Part shown: positions 22,095-30,557 of the stretch, in pieces
Numbering within the stretch: position 1 is the first letter of the stretch
How the letters are laid out: each line of letters begins with the position of its first letter
DNA from: Candidatus Bandiella woodruffii
GTDB taxonomy: Bacteria; Pseudomonadota; Alphaproteobacteria; Rickettsiales; Midichloriaceae
Assembly: GCF_034359465.1 (NCBI RefSeq)
Contig: NZ_CP110820.1
Coordinates: 543,501-607,500 of the forward strand
Direction: 5' to 3'
Length of the DNA: 64,000 bases
The notes under the pieces: model-generated
The model's input: only the letters and a program-made list of their open reading frames with translations
Told to the model about the DNA's origin: nothing
The model's database searches: none
Translations under genes and position numbers: made by a program

Positions 22095-22496
22095 AAAGTT
22101 ATTATCACAAAAGGCTCAGAAGCTGATTGCAAGCAGGCTGTTAATCTTATTGAAGAGATGAAAGCTGAGTACTTACTAGCCGACAGAGGGTACGATGTTA
22201 ATTACATAATTGACCATGCCCAAGAATTGGGCATGAGAGTTGTTATTCCTCCTAAAAAGAACAGAATCACCCAGAGAAAATACGATAAAGATTTATACAA
22301 AATAAGGCATATTGTAGAAAACACCTTTCTTCATCTTAAAAGATGGAGGGGAATTGCAACCAGATATGCTAAAAATTCAGCTTCTTTCCTTGCCGCAATT
22401 CAGATTAGATGTTTATCTCTTTGGCTTAAAATCTCATGACGACATTATCTAAGTGAGCAGGGCAATTTTATATCTATCTTTGGCTAACACTCTGAA

Positions 22497-22619
22497 GAAA
22501 ATTATACTTCGCTAACTTCAAAAATTTGTGTCGCCATATTTTTGACTTCGCATTTTGTCATGTATTTTGCACGATTATTATTCTTATCGCTAAACTTCTC
22601 GCTCTTTTTAAAATTAACT
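22497..22619. repeat. Degenerate intergenic palindromic repeat at the pccA 3' end
   Basis: AATTATACTTCGCTAACTTC, then GTGTCGCCATA, GACTTCGCATTTTGTCATGT and CTTATCGCTAAACTTC, correspond in order to the short-form repeat, with many substitutions. It directly follows the pccA stop codon, where it could act as an RNA hairpin. Confidence 0.5.
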
Positions 22620-24614
22620 CTAGACTTCGATTTCTATGAGTAGATTGCCACTCATCACTGTTTCCCCTTCTTTTATATTGATGCTTTTTACAACACCCTC
22701 TACTGGGCTTATTAAAATGTTTTCCATTTTCATAGCTTCCAACACCACTAGCGATTGAGATTTGGTAACTTTTTCTCCAATAGACACTTTGATCTCTTTT
22801 ATCAACCCAGTGATACTGGCTACCAAGTTGTTTTGTTGAACGTTCACCTTTGTTTTTTTCATGAACTTATATAATTCAGCGATTCTTGGCGAAAGCAACC
22901 TAGTTGTTATCGTGGAGCCCATGAACTGGATGTCGTAAGCATCTCTTACCCTTTCAACCTGCAAGCTATACTGTTTTTCGTTGATTGCGCATTGGAAAAG
23001 CCTCCTTCCAGCCTCCCAGTTGCTGCTGATATAAAACTTCCTATTCTCAAATGTGATTTTATAGCCATTGTCGAGAGTTCTAACAGTAACTGGGTAACTA
23101 ACTTCATCCAATTTTGCTACCCATCTTGTTCCAATAGCTCTTGACATTCCTCTGTGTTGGCCAGTAACATTCGCCATTCTCTTTATATTCTTTAAAAAAA
23201 TGAATATTGTGGCACATAAAATTACAGAACTTTTCTCGTTGTTTAACTCAGCCCCAGAAAATCCTTCTTTATACTCTTCTTCAATAAAGTTGGTTGAAAT
23301 ATTACCTTCGGCAAATTTATCGTTACTTAGGATGGCTTGCAAAAAGCTTATGTTATGCGATACCCCACGTATTATATATTCTCCTAAAGCATTCTTCATC
23401 AACTCAATAGTCTTCCCTCTGCTTTGTGAATGAGTGCATAATTTTGCTATCATCGCATCGTAAAACATGCTGACTTCACCTCCTTCGTATATACCGGAGT
23501 CCAACCGTATATCTGCCCCACTTTTTGGCTCTTTGTAGCCGATAATCCTTCCAGTAGACGGCAGGAATCCACAAGTTGCGTCTTCTGCATAAATGCGCGA
23601 CTCCATAGCCCAACCGTTTAGTACTATGTCTTTTTGTTTGAAGGGCAATTTACCACCCTCTGCTATACGAATCATCTGCTCAACTATATCAATCCCAGTA
23701 ATTAGCTCAGTTACAGCATGTTCAACTTGCAACCTTGTGTTCATTTCCAGAAAATAAAACTTACCGTCTTGATCCACTATGTATTCCATTGTTCCCGCAG
23801 AAAAATACTTTACCTTTTTAGCAAGCGCAATAGACTGTGCATACATTTTTTTTCTGATGCTTGGCGTTATGAAAGGACTTGGTGCTTCTTCAATCACCTT
23901 TTGGTTATGCCTTTGTATGGAACATTCTCTTTCTCCTAAACATACGTAATTACCATGTTTATCGGCGATAACTTGTATTTCAATATGTCTTGGTTTGATA
24001 ATTAATTTTTCGATAAAAGTCCTGGGGTCGGAAAAATTATTTTGTGCTTCGTTTTTGGTTGAGCGATACGCTTGCTGCATTTCTTCATCACCTCGCACAA
24101 CTCTCATCCCCTTTCCTCCGCCACCTGCAGCGGCCTTCAGCATTATTGGATAGCCTATACTTTTTGCAATTTTGATGGCATGTTTTTCTGCTGTTATCGC
24201 TCCTATATAACCAGGTATAACATTTACTCCGGCAGATTGAGCAATTTTTTTCGCCTCTATTTTATCCCCCATTTTTTTTATCGCACTTGCGGATGGACCA
24301 ATAAAATTTATCCCAGATTTATCCATGAGCTGTGCGAATTCATAGTTCTCAGATAAAAACCCATACCCTGGGTGAACTGCGTCAGCTCCTGATATTTTAA
24401 TTGCGTTTAAAATGGCATTAACGTTTAAGTAACTTTGAGTAGCAGGTGATGAGCCAATATAAACAGCTTCATCCGCATGTTTTATGTGAAGAGAGTTATT
24501 GTCAGCATCTGAGTATACTGCAACTGTTTTGATCCCCATTTTCTTCGCAGTTTTGATAATTCTGCAAGCTATTTCACTACGGTTGGCAATGAGGATCTTT
24601 CTTATTTTATTCAC
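22620..24614 (-). CDS. pccA: Propionyl-CoA carboxylase alpha subunit (biotin carboxylase plus carrier)
   Basis: ATP-dependent carboxylation of biotin for propionyl-CoA carboxylase. The order is biotin carboxylase N-domain (KILIANRSEIACRIIKTAKKMG), ATP-grasp with the glycine-rich loop AAAGGGGKGMR and HIEIQVIADKHGN, the substrate-side EMNTRLQVEHAVTE, a linker BT domain, and a C-terminal biotinyl domain with the target lysine in VLEAMKMENIL. At 664 residues it matches PccA. The partner pccB lies about 7 kb away on the other strand, so the two are not co-transcribed. Confidence 0.93.
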   Translation of the reverse strand: MNKIRKILIANRSEIACRIIKTAKKMGIKTVAVYSDADNNSLHIKHADEAVYIGSSPATQSYLNVNAILNAIKISGADAVHPGYGFLSENYEFAQLMDKSGINFIGPSASAIKKMGDKIEAKKIAQSAGVNVIPGYIGAITAEKHAIKIAKSIGYPIMLKAAAGGGGKGMRVVRGDEEMQQAYRSTKNEAQNNFSDPRTFIEKLIIKPRHIEIQVIADKHGNYVCLGERECSIQRHNQKVIEEAPSPFITPSIRKKMYAQSIALAKKVKYFSAGTMEYIVDQDGKFYFLEMNTRLQVEHAVTELITGIDIVEQMIRIAEGGKLPFKQKDIVLNGWAMESRIYAEDATCGFLPSTGRIIGYKEPKSGADIRLDSGIYEGGEVSMFYDAMIAKLCTHSQSRGKTIELMKNALGEYIIRGVSHNISFLQAILSNDKFAEGNISTNFIEEEYKEGFSGAELNNEKSSVILCATIFIFLKNIKRMANVTGQHRGMSRAIGTRWVAKLDEVSYPVTVRTLDNGYKITFENRKFYISSNWEAGRRLFQCAINEKQYSLQVERVRDAYDIQFMGSTITTRLLSPRIAELYKFMKKTKVNVQQNNLVASITGLIKEIKVSIGEKVTKSQSLVVLEAMKMENILISPVEGVVKSINIKEGETVMSGNLLIEIEV

Positions 24615-24714
24615 TAGATAATCTATATAGGTTTCAAGTTCACTGGCGAGAAAATATCATAATTGAAATGAAAAATCAATTTTATGCATCAATATTTCAA
24701 AACTATTAGATAAA

Positions 24715-24835
24715 TAATAGTACTTCACTAACTTTAAGAATTGGCATTGTCATATTTCTGGTTTCGCATTTTGCAACGTACTTCTTTTTACGCTTCTGAT
24801 CTTAATTTGACTTAAGGTACAAAACGGCGTAGCAC
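24715..24835. repeat. Degenerate intergenic palindromic repeat
   Basis: AGTACTTCACTAACTTTAAG, AATTGGCATTGTCATATTTC, GGTTTCGCATTTTGCAACGT and ACTTCTTTTTACGC align with the start of the family consensus. The right half is lost or unrecognisable. It lies between the pccA start and the stop of the orphan gene at 24842. Confidence 0.5.
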
Positions 24836-24920
24836 ACCTTTTTACATATCTTCATAAAGGATATGATTGCTAAGGACGTCGTTAACCTTGCTGCCAACTC
24901 CATTTTCATTAAGTTCATTA

Positions 24921-25754
24921 GATAATGTCGTCATGAGATTTTAAGCCAAAGAGATAAACATCTAATCTGAATTGCGGCAAGGAAAGAAGCTGAATTTTTA
25001 GCATATCTGGTTGCAATTCCCCTCCATCTTTTAAGATGAAGAAAGGTGTTTTCTACAATATGCCTTATTTTATATAAATCTTTATTGTATTTTCTCTGGG
25101 TGATTCTGTTCTTTTTAGGAGGAATAACAACTCTCATGCCCAATTCTTGGGCATGGTCAATTATGTAATTAACATCGTACCCTCTGTCGGCTAGTAAGTA
25201 CTCAGCTTTCATCTCTTCAATAAGATTAACAGCCTGCTTGCAATCAGCTTCTGAGCCTTTTGTGATAATAACTTTGAGTGGCATACCATGTGAATCCAAG
25301 GCAAGGTGAATCTTTGTATTGAGCCCCCTTTTGTACGACTCATATCTTGATTGCCGCCTTTTGCACCTGAAGCATGTGGATGCACTTTACTATGACTTGC
25401 GTCTATCATTAACCATTCCATATCAGGTTCTTTCACAAATATCTCCAATAAAGCCTCCCATATCCTTTTGTCTCTCCATCTGCAAAATCTTTTATGTGTA
25501 TTTTTCCATCCTCCATATTCTGAAGGCAAATCTCTCCAGGGAGAACCTGTTCTTAATATCCAAAATACTGCGTTAATGAATCTTCTGTTATTATGTGCCA
25601 AACCTCCCCACGTACCCTCCCTTCCTGGCAAATGATCCTTTATCAAATCCCACATATTATCTGTTATATCATGCCTATGTAGCCCTAAATCCATTTTTAC
25701 TCCTGATTTATCTTTTCTTTCATATTATACCACAAATCTCATGACGACATTATC
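24921..25754 (-). mobile_element. Type C IS5/IS427-like element, copy 4 (834 bp), uninterrupted
   Basis: Ends GATAATGTCGTCATGAGATT and the complement of GATAGTG-type. TA on both sides (24919-24920 and 25755-25756) in the context TTAA. Both flanks belong to the same gene, so this insertion is in its original place. Confidence 0.92.
24931..25694 (-). CDS. IS5-family (IS427 group) transposase (type C copy 4)
   Basis: N-terminal frame 25209-25694 and C-terminal frame ending at 24931, overlapping with a -1 offset at the AAAAGGGGGC tract. MIDASHSKVH, LADRGYDVNYI and VENTFLHLKRW carry the DDE residues. Nearly identical to copy 2 and probably functional. Confidence 0.82.
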
Positions 25755-25986
25755 TAACGAATTTTGAAAAAATATCTGCAATTTGTTCATTGCCAACATT
25801 AAGATCAAGCTTATGAAAGATGTATTCGGCATGAAAGACACCGTAGAACTTCTCTAAAGCACCTTTAATGATTTTTATGTTATCAGCTTGTCCAGATGTG
25901 TCGTTCTCATGAGAAAGCCCAGTGACATTATCAATTCCAGTATATCCATTGTAAAGATCAACAAGGGCTGGAACATACTTGTTTAT

Positions 25987-27853
25987 GTGCGCCGGGCATG
26001 AGGTAAGAGCAAAGGGTTCAAGTCCCTTATGGGCTGAGATAGAGCGGTCCATTAGCTGAGGCAAGGTTAACTTCGTGAGGAGTTGGCTGAAGGAAGCTGA
26101 CGGCAAAGTAAGGCTGAAACGAACAGAAACTTGGTAGTAGGCCGTTATAACTGGGCAACCTAGCATTAACTGGAATAGCCCGCCTCTATGCGGAAGTGTA
26201 TAGCGGTAAACCAAGTTCAGCCTTATGGAGGTCTTGCATCTTACCCCGGGAGGCCTTTTATCTAGCTTGAGTATAAGCTACTTTGCTAGCAATAGTAGAG
26301 GACAGGATAAAAGGAGTCAGCAGAAGGCATAGTACTTAAGAGAATCGGTACCTCTCTTGAGGAAGGCCTGAATTAGATTTGTTAGGTACTGGAATTTTAA
26401 TTTTGGAGTTATATGGTAGCAAAAGATAGCAATACCATCCACGGATCAAATAGTGAAGGCAGTACTGGAGCTGTTGATCATGAGGCGCATAGAGTAACTT
26501 CAGCAATTAGAATACCCCAGGACCTTGCAAAAGATGTAATTGGGGATGTAGTTAAAACTGCAAATCTCAAAAGTGCCTTTAAAGCAGTAAAACGCAATAA
26601 AGGTGCACCTGGTATCGATAAAAGAACTATCAATGAAGTACAAGAGTCCTTAGATGAGATTATCCAAGAGCTCCAATCTTCAGTTATCAACGGTAAATAT
26701 ACTCCTTCCTGTGTTAGAGGAGTACAAATACCCAAGCCTAATGGTAAAACCCGTTTGCTTGGCATACCTACAGTAATTGATAGAATGGTGCAGCAAGCTA
26801 TAGTTCAAGTTTTATCACCTTTGTTTGATCCACACTTTTCGGACAATAGCTATGGATTTAGACCTAAGCGTTCTGCGCAAGGCGCTATGTCCAAAGCTAA
26901 AGAATTTGTAAAGTCTGGTAAATCATGGGTGGTGGATATGGACATAGAAGCTTTCTTTGATAACGTCAATCATGACATTTTAATGTCTCTAATTGCACGC
27001 TCTATCTCTGATAAGAAGCTCTTAAAGCTGATTAGATCGTTCTTAAACGCAGGCATGATGCAAAATGGCTTAATGAGCAAGAGAGACCTAGGGACCCCAC
27101 AGGGTGGACCGCTCTCCCCTCTTCTAAGCAATATCTTGCTTCATGAACTTGATAGAGAGCTTCATTTACGTAAGCACTCTTTCGTCAGATACGCTGATGA
27201 TTGTAACATTTATGTTACTTCTAAGAATGCTGCACAGAGAGTACTTACATCTATAACGAAGTTTCTTAACAGTAAGCTCAAACTTAAAGTTAATCTTACT
27301 AAAAGTGCTACTAGCTCTGTTCAAGACCGTAAATTCCTTGGATTTACATTGTTAACAGATGGCTCTGCTATTATTGCTAGAGAATCTATATCTCTCTTCA
27401 AAGATAAGGTTCGCCTTATCACCAAAAGAAGTAGAGGTGTTAAATTTGATACAATAATCAGAGAGTTAAATCAAGCTACGAGAGGCTGGTTTCACTATTT
27501 TAAGTGTTCCGACTTTCCAAAGCCTCTGTGGCATCTGGACGGTTGGATTAGAAGGCGTCTTCGTTCTTACAGGATAAAACAGCGTAAAAGAAAATTCTCG
27601 ATCAAAACTTTTCTAACTGCTCATGGTGTATCTCAGCGATCTAGCTGGTCACTTGCTTGCTCTAGAAAAGGTTGGTGGAGAAAATCTCTATCTCATGCTG
27701 CTCACCAGGCTCTCAATTTAAAGTATTTTGAGAGGAACAACCTATTTTCCATGTATACATCTTTTGTTAAACACAAATCTGAAACCGCCGTATGCGACAT
27801 CGCTTGTACGGTGGTGTGAGAGGGAGATTCAGCAATGGATCTCTCTACTCGAT
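25987..27853 (+). mobile_element. Group II intron, copy 1 (1867 bp)
   Basis: A ribozyme-type mobile intron. It starts with the group II 5' consensus-like GTGCGCC at 25987. It contains a maturase gene and ends with a domain V hairpin (ACCGCCGTATGCGACATCGC, then TTGTACGGTGGT, about 27783-27815) and a domain VI-like hairpin (GAGAGGGAGATTC...GATCTCTCTACTC). I set the 3' border at 27853 by comparing with copy 2, where the sequences diverge. The 5' exon is the orphan gene and the 3' exon is type A sequence, so the flanks come from different sites. Confidence 0.88.
26413..27819 (+). CDS. ltrA: Group II intron reverse transcriptase/maturase
   Basis: Encoded inside the intron; needed for splicing and for target-primed mobility. 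RT blocks run from NKGAPGIDKRTINEV through IPKPNGKTRLLGIPTVIDRMVQQAI, YGFRPKRSAQGAM, DMDIEAFFDNVNHDIL and GTPQGGPLSPLLSNILLHELD to the active-site YADDCNIYV. The maturase X domain follows (ELNQATRGWFHYFKCSDFPKPLWHLDGWIRRRL). At 468 residues there is no room for an HNH endonuclease domain. This copy is intact, unlike the one at 55990. The stop falls within domain V. Confidence 0.93.
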   Translation: MVAKDSNTIHGSNSEGSTGAVDHEAHRVTSAIRIPQDLAKDVIGDVVKTANLKSAFKAVKRNKGAPGIDKRTINEVQESLDEIIQELQSSVINGKYTPSCVRGVQIPKPNGKTRLLGIPTVIDRMVQQAIVQVLSPLFDPHFSDNSYGFRPKRSAQGAMSKAKEFVKSGKSWVVDMDIEAFFDNVNHDILMSLIARSISDKKLLKLIRSFLNAGMMQNGLMSKRDLGTPQGGPLSPLLSNILLHELDRELHLRKHSFVRYADDCNIYVTSKNAAQRVLTSITKFLNSKLKLKVNLTKSATSSVQDRKFLGFTLLTDGSAIIARESISLFKDKVRLITKRSRGVKFDTIIRELNQATRGWFHYFKCSDFPKPLWHLDGWIRRRLRSYRIKQRKRKFSIKTFLTAHGVSQRSSWSLACSRKGWWRKSLSHAAHQALNLKYFERNNLFSMYTSFVKHKSETAVCDIACTVV

Positions 27854-27969
27854 TTCAAAATCTGAAGAAGTTGTCGATCTTACGATTAAGCTCTGGCTAC
27901 ATTTTGAGGATAACAATAATTTCCTAAGTGAGCAGGGCAATTTTATATCTATCTTTGGCTAACACTCTG
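27854..27969 (+). mobile_element. Type A 3' fragment after the intron
   Basis: The last 116 bp of a type A element (TTCAAAATCTGAAGAAGTTG to GCTAACACTCTG), joined directly to the 3' end of the group II intron. The preceding type A sequence is absent on the intron's 5' side. Confidence 0.9.
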
Positions 27970-28058
27970 CACTCTGAAAGAGATTTGGTTTTTTGACTAC
28001 ATCCAGACAATAAAAACATAAAGAACACAAGGACAAATGTCAGAACTTTTTTTTGCAT
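27970..28058 (-). pseudogene. 5' stub of a lipoprotein gene cut by a type A element
   Basis: From ATG at 28058-28056 the frame reads MQKKVLTFVLVFFMFLLSGC, then SQKTKSLSE, and then runs into the type A tail and stops there. It is a convincing lipoprotein signal peptide: two lysines, a hydrophobic core, and lipobox LSGC with Cys at residue 20. All of the mature protein beyond about 10 residues is lost, so identity cannot be assigned. The bases CACTCTG are repeated at the junction. Confidence 0.65.
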
Positions 28059-28245
28059 ATTTTTTTTAAAAAACATTTTTCTGGATTATATAAAACATAA
28101 AGAAAAAATAAAAGCACTTTATTATAGTGAAGTATGTTTTTAATTGGATATTGTTATTCTGTACGCTCCTTTATTCTCATCTCATTGCTTGGGACTGCAG
28201 TCCTTGGTTGAGGTTTGCTTTTTAAGTATAGTGTGTCCCTTTTAT
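28059..28245. other. Spacer downstream of gatA
   Basis: AT-rich, no gene seen. It contains a perfect 12-bp palindrome GGACTGCAGTCC at 28192-28203 that could form a short hairpin about 45 bp after the gatA stop. No T-run follows it in the gatA direction, so a terminator is not supported. Confidence 0.4.
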
Positions 28246-29712
28246 CTATTTTAATCGGCTAAATTCAGAGTTCTTTTCAATAATATTTGCGAATCTAAAC
28301 ATGTTGGCTTCATCATAATGTTTATTGATCAACTGTAGTCCAAGCGGTAGTTGATTTTTTGAAGAGCCAACGGGAATGGATATGCATGGCAGGCCAGCTA
28401 AACTTGCTGGTATTGTAAACAGATCATTATAGTACATATCAATCGGGTTAGATTTTTCATGGATACCAAAAGCCGGGTTGGCAGAGATTGGGGTCAATAT
28501 CGCATCAACTTTGGAAAAAGCTTGGAGGAAATCATTTGCTATCAATCTTCGTACTTTTTGTGCCTTTTGATAATACGCAGCAAAATTATCCGAAGACAGA
28601 ACGTAGGTACCAGAAATAATCCTTCTTTTCACCTCTTTGCCAAAGTATTGACTCCGCGTTCTTTCTATCATTTCTTGGAAATTATCACCACCTTCTTCAG
28701 CTCTCAACCCATACCTCACACCATCGTAACGGGCTAAATTTGAAGAGGCTTCAGCAGGGTTTATTATATAATATGTTGGAAGAGCGTAATCTGTATGTGG
28801 TAAAGATATGCTTATCACATAAGCCCCAGCTTCTAAAAACCATTCTTTAGCCTTTTCCCAATATTTTGTTATACAAGGATTAATCCCATCTTTCTCATAT
28901 TCCTTAGGGATTCCAATCTTCATACCTTTCACATCCTTTCCTATATGACTTAGGATGTCTGGGGAGGGTAAATTTTTTGAAGTTGAGTCTTTTGCATCAA
29001 AGCCACAAATAGCTTCAAGCAATAAGGCAGCATCAGATATATCATTGGCAAAGACTCCAGCTTGGTCCAAAGAACTTGCTAACGCTATAATACCATATCT
29101 TGAACATCTACCATATGTTGGCTTAACACCGACTGTCCCCGTAAAAGCTGCTGGCAATCTGACTGATCCTCCTGTGTCACTTCCTATGGCACCCAAACAC
29201 ATTTTTGCTGCGACTGCCGCAGCCGAGCCTCCGGAAGAACCACCTGCAACAAAATCCTCTTCTGAATCTAGTGCTTTATAGGGATTGATTACGCTGCCAA
29301 AATAACTATTTGTATTAGAAGAGCCCATGGCGAATTCGTCCATATTTGTCTTCCCTATCATGACCCCACCTTCTTTGAATAATCTGTCGGTAACGGTTGA
29401 TTCATAAGTTGGTATAAAGTTCTCAAGCATTTTGGAGCAAGCTGTAGTTAGAACACCTTTTGTACAATAGTTATCCTTAACACCTATAGGCATGCACTCA
29501 ATTTTCCCCATTAAACCAGCATTGATTCTTTCTTGAGATGCAGCGGCTTGTTTCTTGGCATACTCCTCAGTAATTTCACGGTATGCATTGTATTTACTAT
29601 TGCACCGGTTAGCAGATTCCAAAAAAACATTTGTCAATTCAATTGTAGATAATTTTTTGTTAGCTAATAATTCTTTTAATTTGCGGTATGACAAACCCAA
29701 AAGCTCATGCAT
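28246..29712 (-). CDS. gatA: Asp-tRNA(Asn)/Glu-tRNA(Gln) amidotransferase subunit A
   Basis: Amidase subunit that releases ammonia from glutamine for transamidation of mischarged tRNAs. The amidase signature is complete: catalytic Lys in MPIGVKDNYC, then VAGGSSGGSAAAVAA and the Ser-cisSer pair in GSDTGGSVRLPAAFTGTVGVKPTYG. At 488 residues it is full length. No gatC or gatB is adjacent in the window; upstream is a spacer with repeats. Confidence 0.95.
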   Translation of the reverse strand: MHELLGLSYRKLKELLANKKLSTIELTNVFLESANRCNSKYNAYREITEEYAKKQAAASQERINAGLMGKIECMPIGVKDNYCTKGVLTTACSKMLENFIPTYESTVTDRLFKEGGVMIGKTNMDEFAMGSSNTNSYFGSVINPYKALDSEEDFVAGGSSGGSAAAVAAKMCLGAIGSDTGGSVRLPAAFTGTVGVKPTYGRCSRYGIIALASSLDQAGVFANDISDAALLLEAICGFDAKDSTSKNLPSPDILSHIGKDVKGMKIGIPKEYEKDGINPCITKYWEKAKEWFLEAGAYVISISLPHTDYALPTYYIINPAEASSNLARYDGVRYGLRAEEGGDNFQEMIERTRSQYFGKEVKRRIISGTYVLSSDNFAAYYQKAQKVRRLIANDFLQAFSKVDAILTPISANPAFGIHEKSNPIDMYYNDLFTIPASLAGLPCISIPVGSSKNQLPLGLQLINKHYDEANMFRFANIIEKNSEFSRLK

Positions 29713-30152
29713 TTTGCGTACAGATAAATTTTTTCTTATTATATATGTGGCGAAAGTTTATCGATTTGTCGAGTTTTTTCTTCTAATTTTGTCGAAAAAT
29801 AGTAATTAAAGAGGAATACTCATGCATAATAGAAAGAAAAAGTGGAAAAGAAGAAGAGAGCATGCTAGTAAAGACTTCCGTTTGGCATGTCATATGATAA
29901 TAAGCCTGAGTTATTACCACCACTATACTCCAAACATAATACCTCTCGCACTTCCGAAGTATTTTGAGGCCAATTTTCCAAGTTATCGGAGTATACCTCT
30001 AGTAAATCAAGGGTTGGCGAATTTATAGACGACAGAGAACTTGGAAAAGAGCGAGGAATACGAGTGATGAGCATGAGGAGCGTACAAAAGTACGTGACGA
30101 AATACGAAGTCCGAAGCATGACGACGCCAATTTTTCAAGTTATCGGAGTACA
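29713..30152. other. Spacer between gatA and sufT, largely palindromic repeats
   Basis: 440 bp. The right part (29939-30152) is occupied by a partial and then a long-form palindromic repeat. The left part is AT-rich and may hold the gatA promoter. A 68-codon frame at 29822 runs into the repeat and is not convincing. Confidence 0.5.
29939..30152. repeat. Intergenic palindromic repeats, partial plus long form in tandem
   Basis: 29950-29994 is the end of one unit (CTTCCGAAGTATTTTGAGGC, CAATTTTCCAAGTTATCGGA, GTATAC). A complete long unit follows, about 29989-30152: GAGTATACCTCTAGTAAATC, AATTTATAGACGACAGAGAA, GTGATGAGCATGAGGAGCGT, ACGCCAATTTTTCAAGTTAT, CGGAGTACAC. It ends just before the sufT stop at 30153. 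Confidence 0.75.
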
Positions 30153-30548
30153 CTACATGATATCTAAAATAAACCTGGCTTCTTCACTCATCATGGATTT
30201 ATCCCAATGTGGCTCCCACACCATATGAACATCAATCGATTTGAGTCCAATGATTACTTGCCTTATTTTTTGCTCGACTTCTTTGGGTAATATGCCAGCA
30301 ACTGGGCAAGTTGGTGAGGTTAAAGTCATCTCTATGATAACTTTTTCATCCTTGACGTCCACAGAATAAATCAACCCTAAATCCCAAATATTAACTGGAA
30401 TTTCTGGATCATATATTAATTTTAACACAGCAATTATTTGATCTTTTGTGCTTTTTATCTCTCTTATTATGTTGACTTGTTCTGCAGTGAGTTTTTTAAA
30501 GGGAGAGTTATCTGCGCTTACTTGTTGTATAAAATCTTTTAATTCCAT
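30153..30548 (-). CDS. sufT: MIP18/DUF59 family Fe-S assembly protein (SufT-like)
   Basis: A 131-residue protein with a MIP18/DUF59 domain: IIAVLKLIYDPEIPVNIWDLGLIYSVDVKDE, then MTLTSPTCPVAGILPKEVEQKI with the conserved Cys, and VHMVWEPHWDKSMMSEEAR. Such proteins act in iron-sulfur cluster maturation. The stop of sufS lies 9 bp upstream on the same strand, so the two are co-transcribed and probably work together. The other suf genes are not in the window. Confidence 0.88.
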   Translation of the reverse strand: MELKDFIQQVSADNSPFKKLTAEQVNIIREIKSTKDQIIAVLKLIYDPEIPVNIWDLGLIYSVDVKDEKVIIEMTLTSPTCPVAGILPKEVEQKIRQVIIGLKSIDVHMVWEPHWDKSMMSEEARFILDIM

Positions 30549-30557
30549 CGCTTTTAT

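Larger units (their letters stand above)
20821..22449 (+). mobile_element. Type C copy 3, interrupted by type A copy 4
   Basis: Starts GATAGTGTCGTC and ends ACGACATTATC. Removing the type A guest and one 8-bp duplication leaves 834 bp. The transposase N-terminal frame starts at 20881 and is broken after TLPWIHMVCHSKL. The C-terminal frame resumes as KVIITKGSEADC and ends at 22439. Confidence 0.9.
20315..22494 (+). mobile_element. Type A copy 3, internally deleted and split by a type C element
   Basis: Type A sequence 20315-20820 plus 22450-22494. About 230 bp are missing between AATATGAATACAG and TAAAAAGATACC, removing the zinc ribbon and helix-turn-helix region, so the transposase is dead. 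A type C element is inserted at TTCC-TA-AGTG with TA on both sides. That type C element contains a further type A copy, making a three-level nest. Confidence 0.9.
24842..25986 (-). pseudogene. 3' part of an unidentified gene, split by a type C element and cut by a group II intron
   Basis: Coding pieces are 25755-25986 and 24842-24918. Removing the type C element and one TA restores one frame that reads IADIFSKFV-NELNENGVGSK and ends ILYEDM-stop. The visible residues begin YVPALVDLYNGYTGIDNV, and the 5' part beyond the intron is not in this window. I do not recognise the family. The restored frame strongly supports a real gene. The intron border at 25987 does not continue the gene on its far side. 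Confidence 0.75.

Noticed and set aside
25750..26214. Minus-strand frame of 154 codons spanning the intron 5' region
   Set aside because: Its N-terminal half is structured intron RNA sequence repeated at 55564. Only the part below 25987 is a genuine gene fragment.
28192..28203. GGACTGCAGTCC as a gatA terminator
   Set aside because: Short stem and no T-run on the expected side.
29822..30028. 68-codon plus-strand frame starting MHNRKKKWKRRREH
   Set aside because: It runs into the palindromic repeat, has no recognisable domain and biased composition. The GAGG upstream may be chance.
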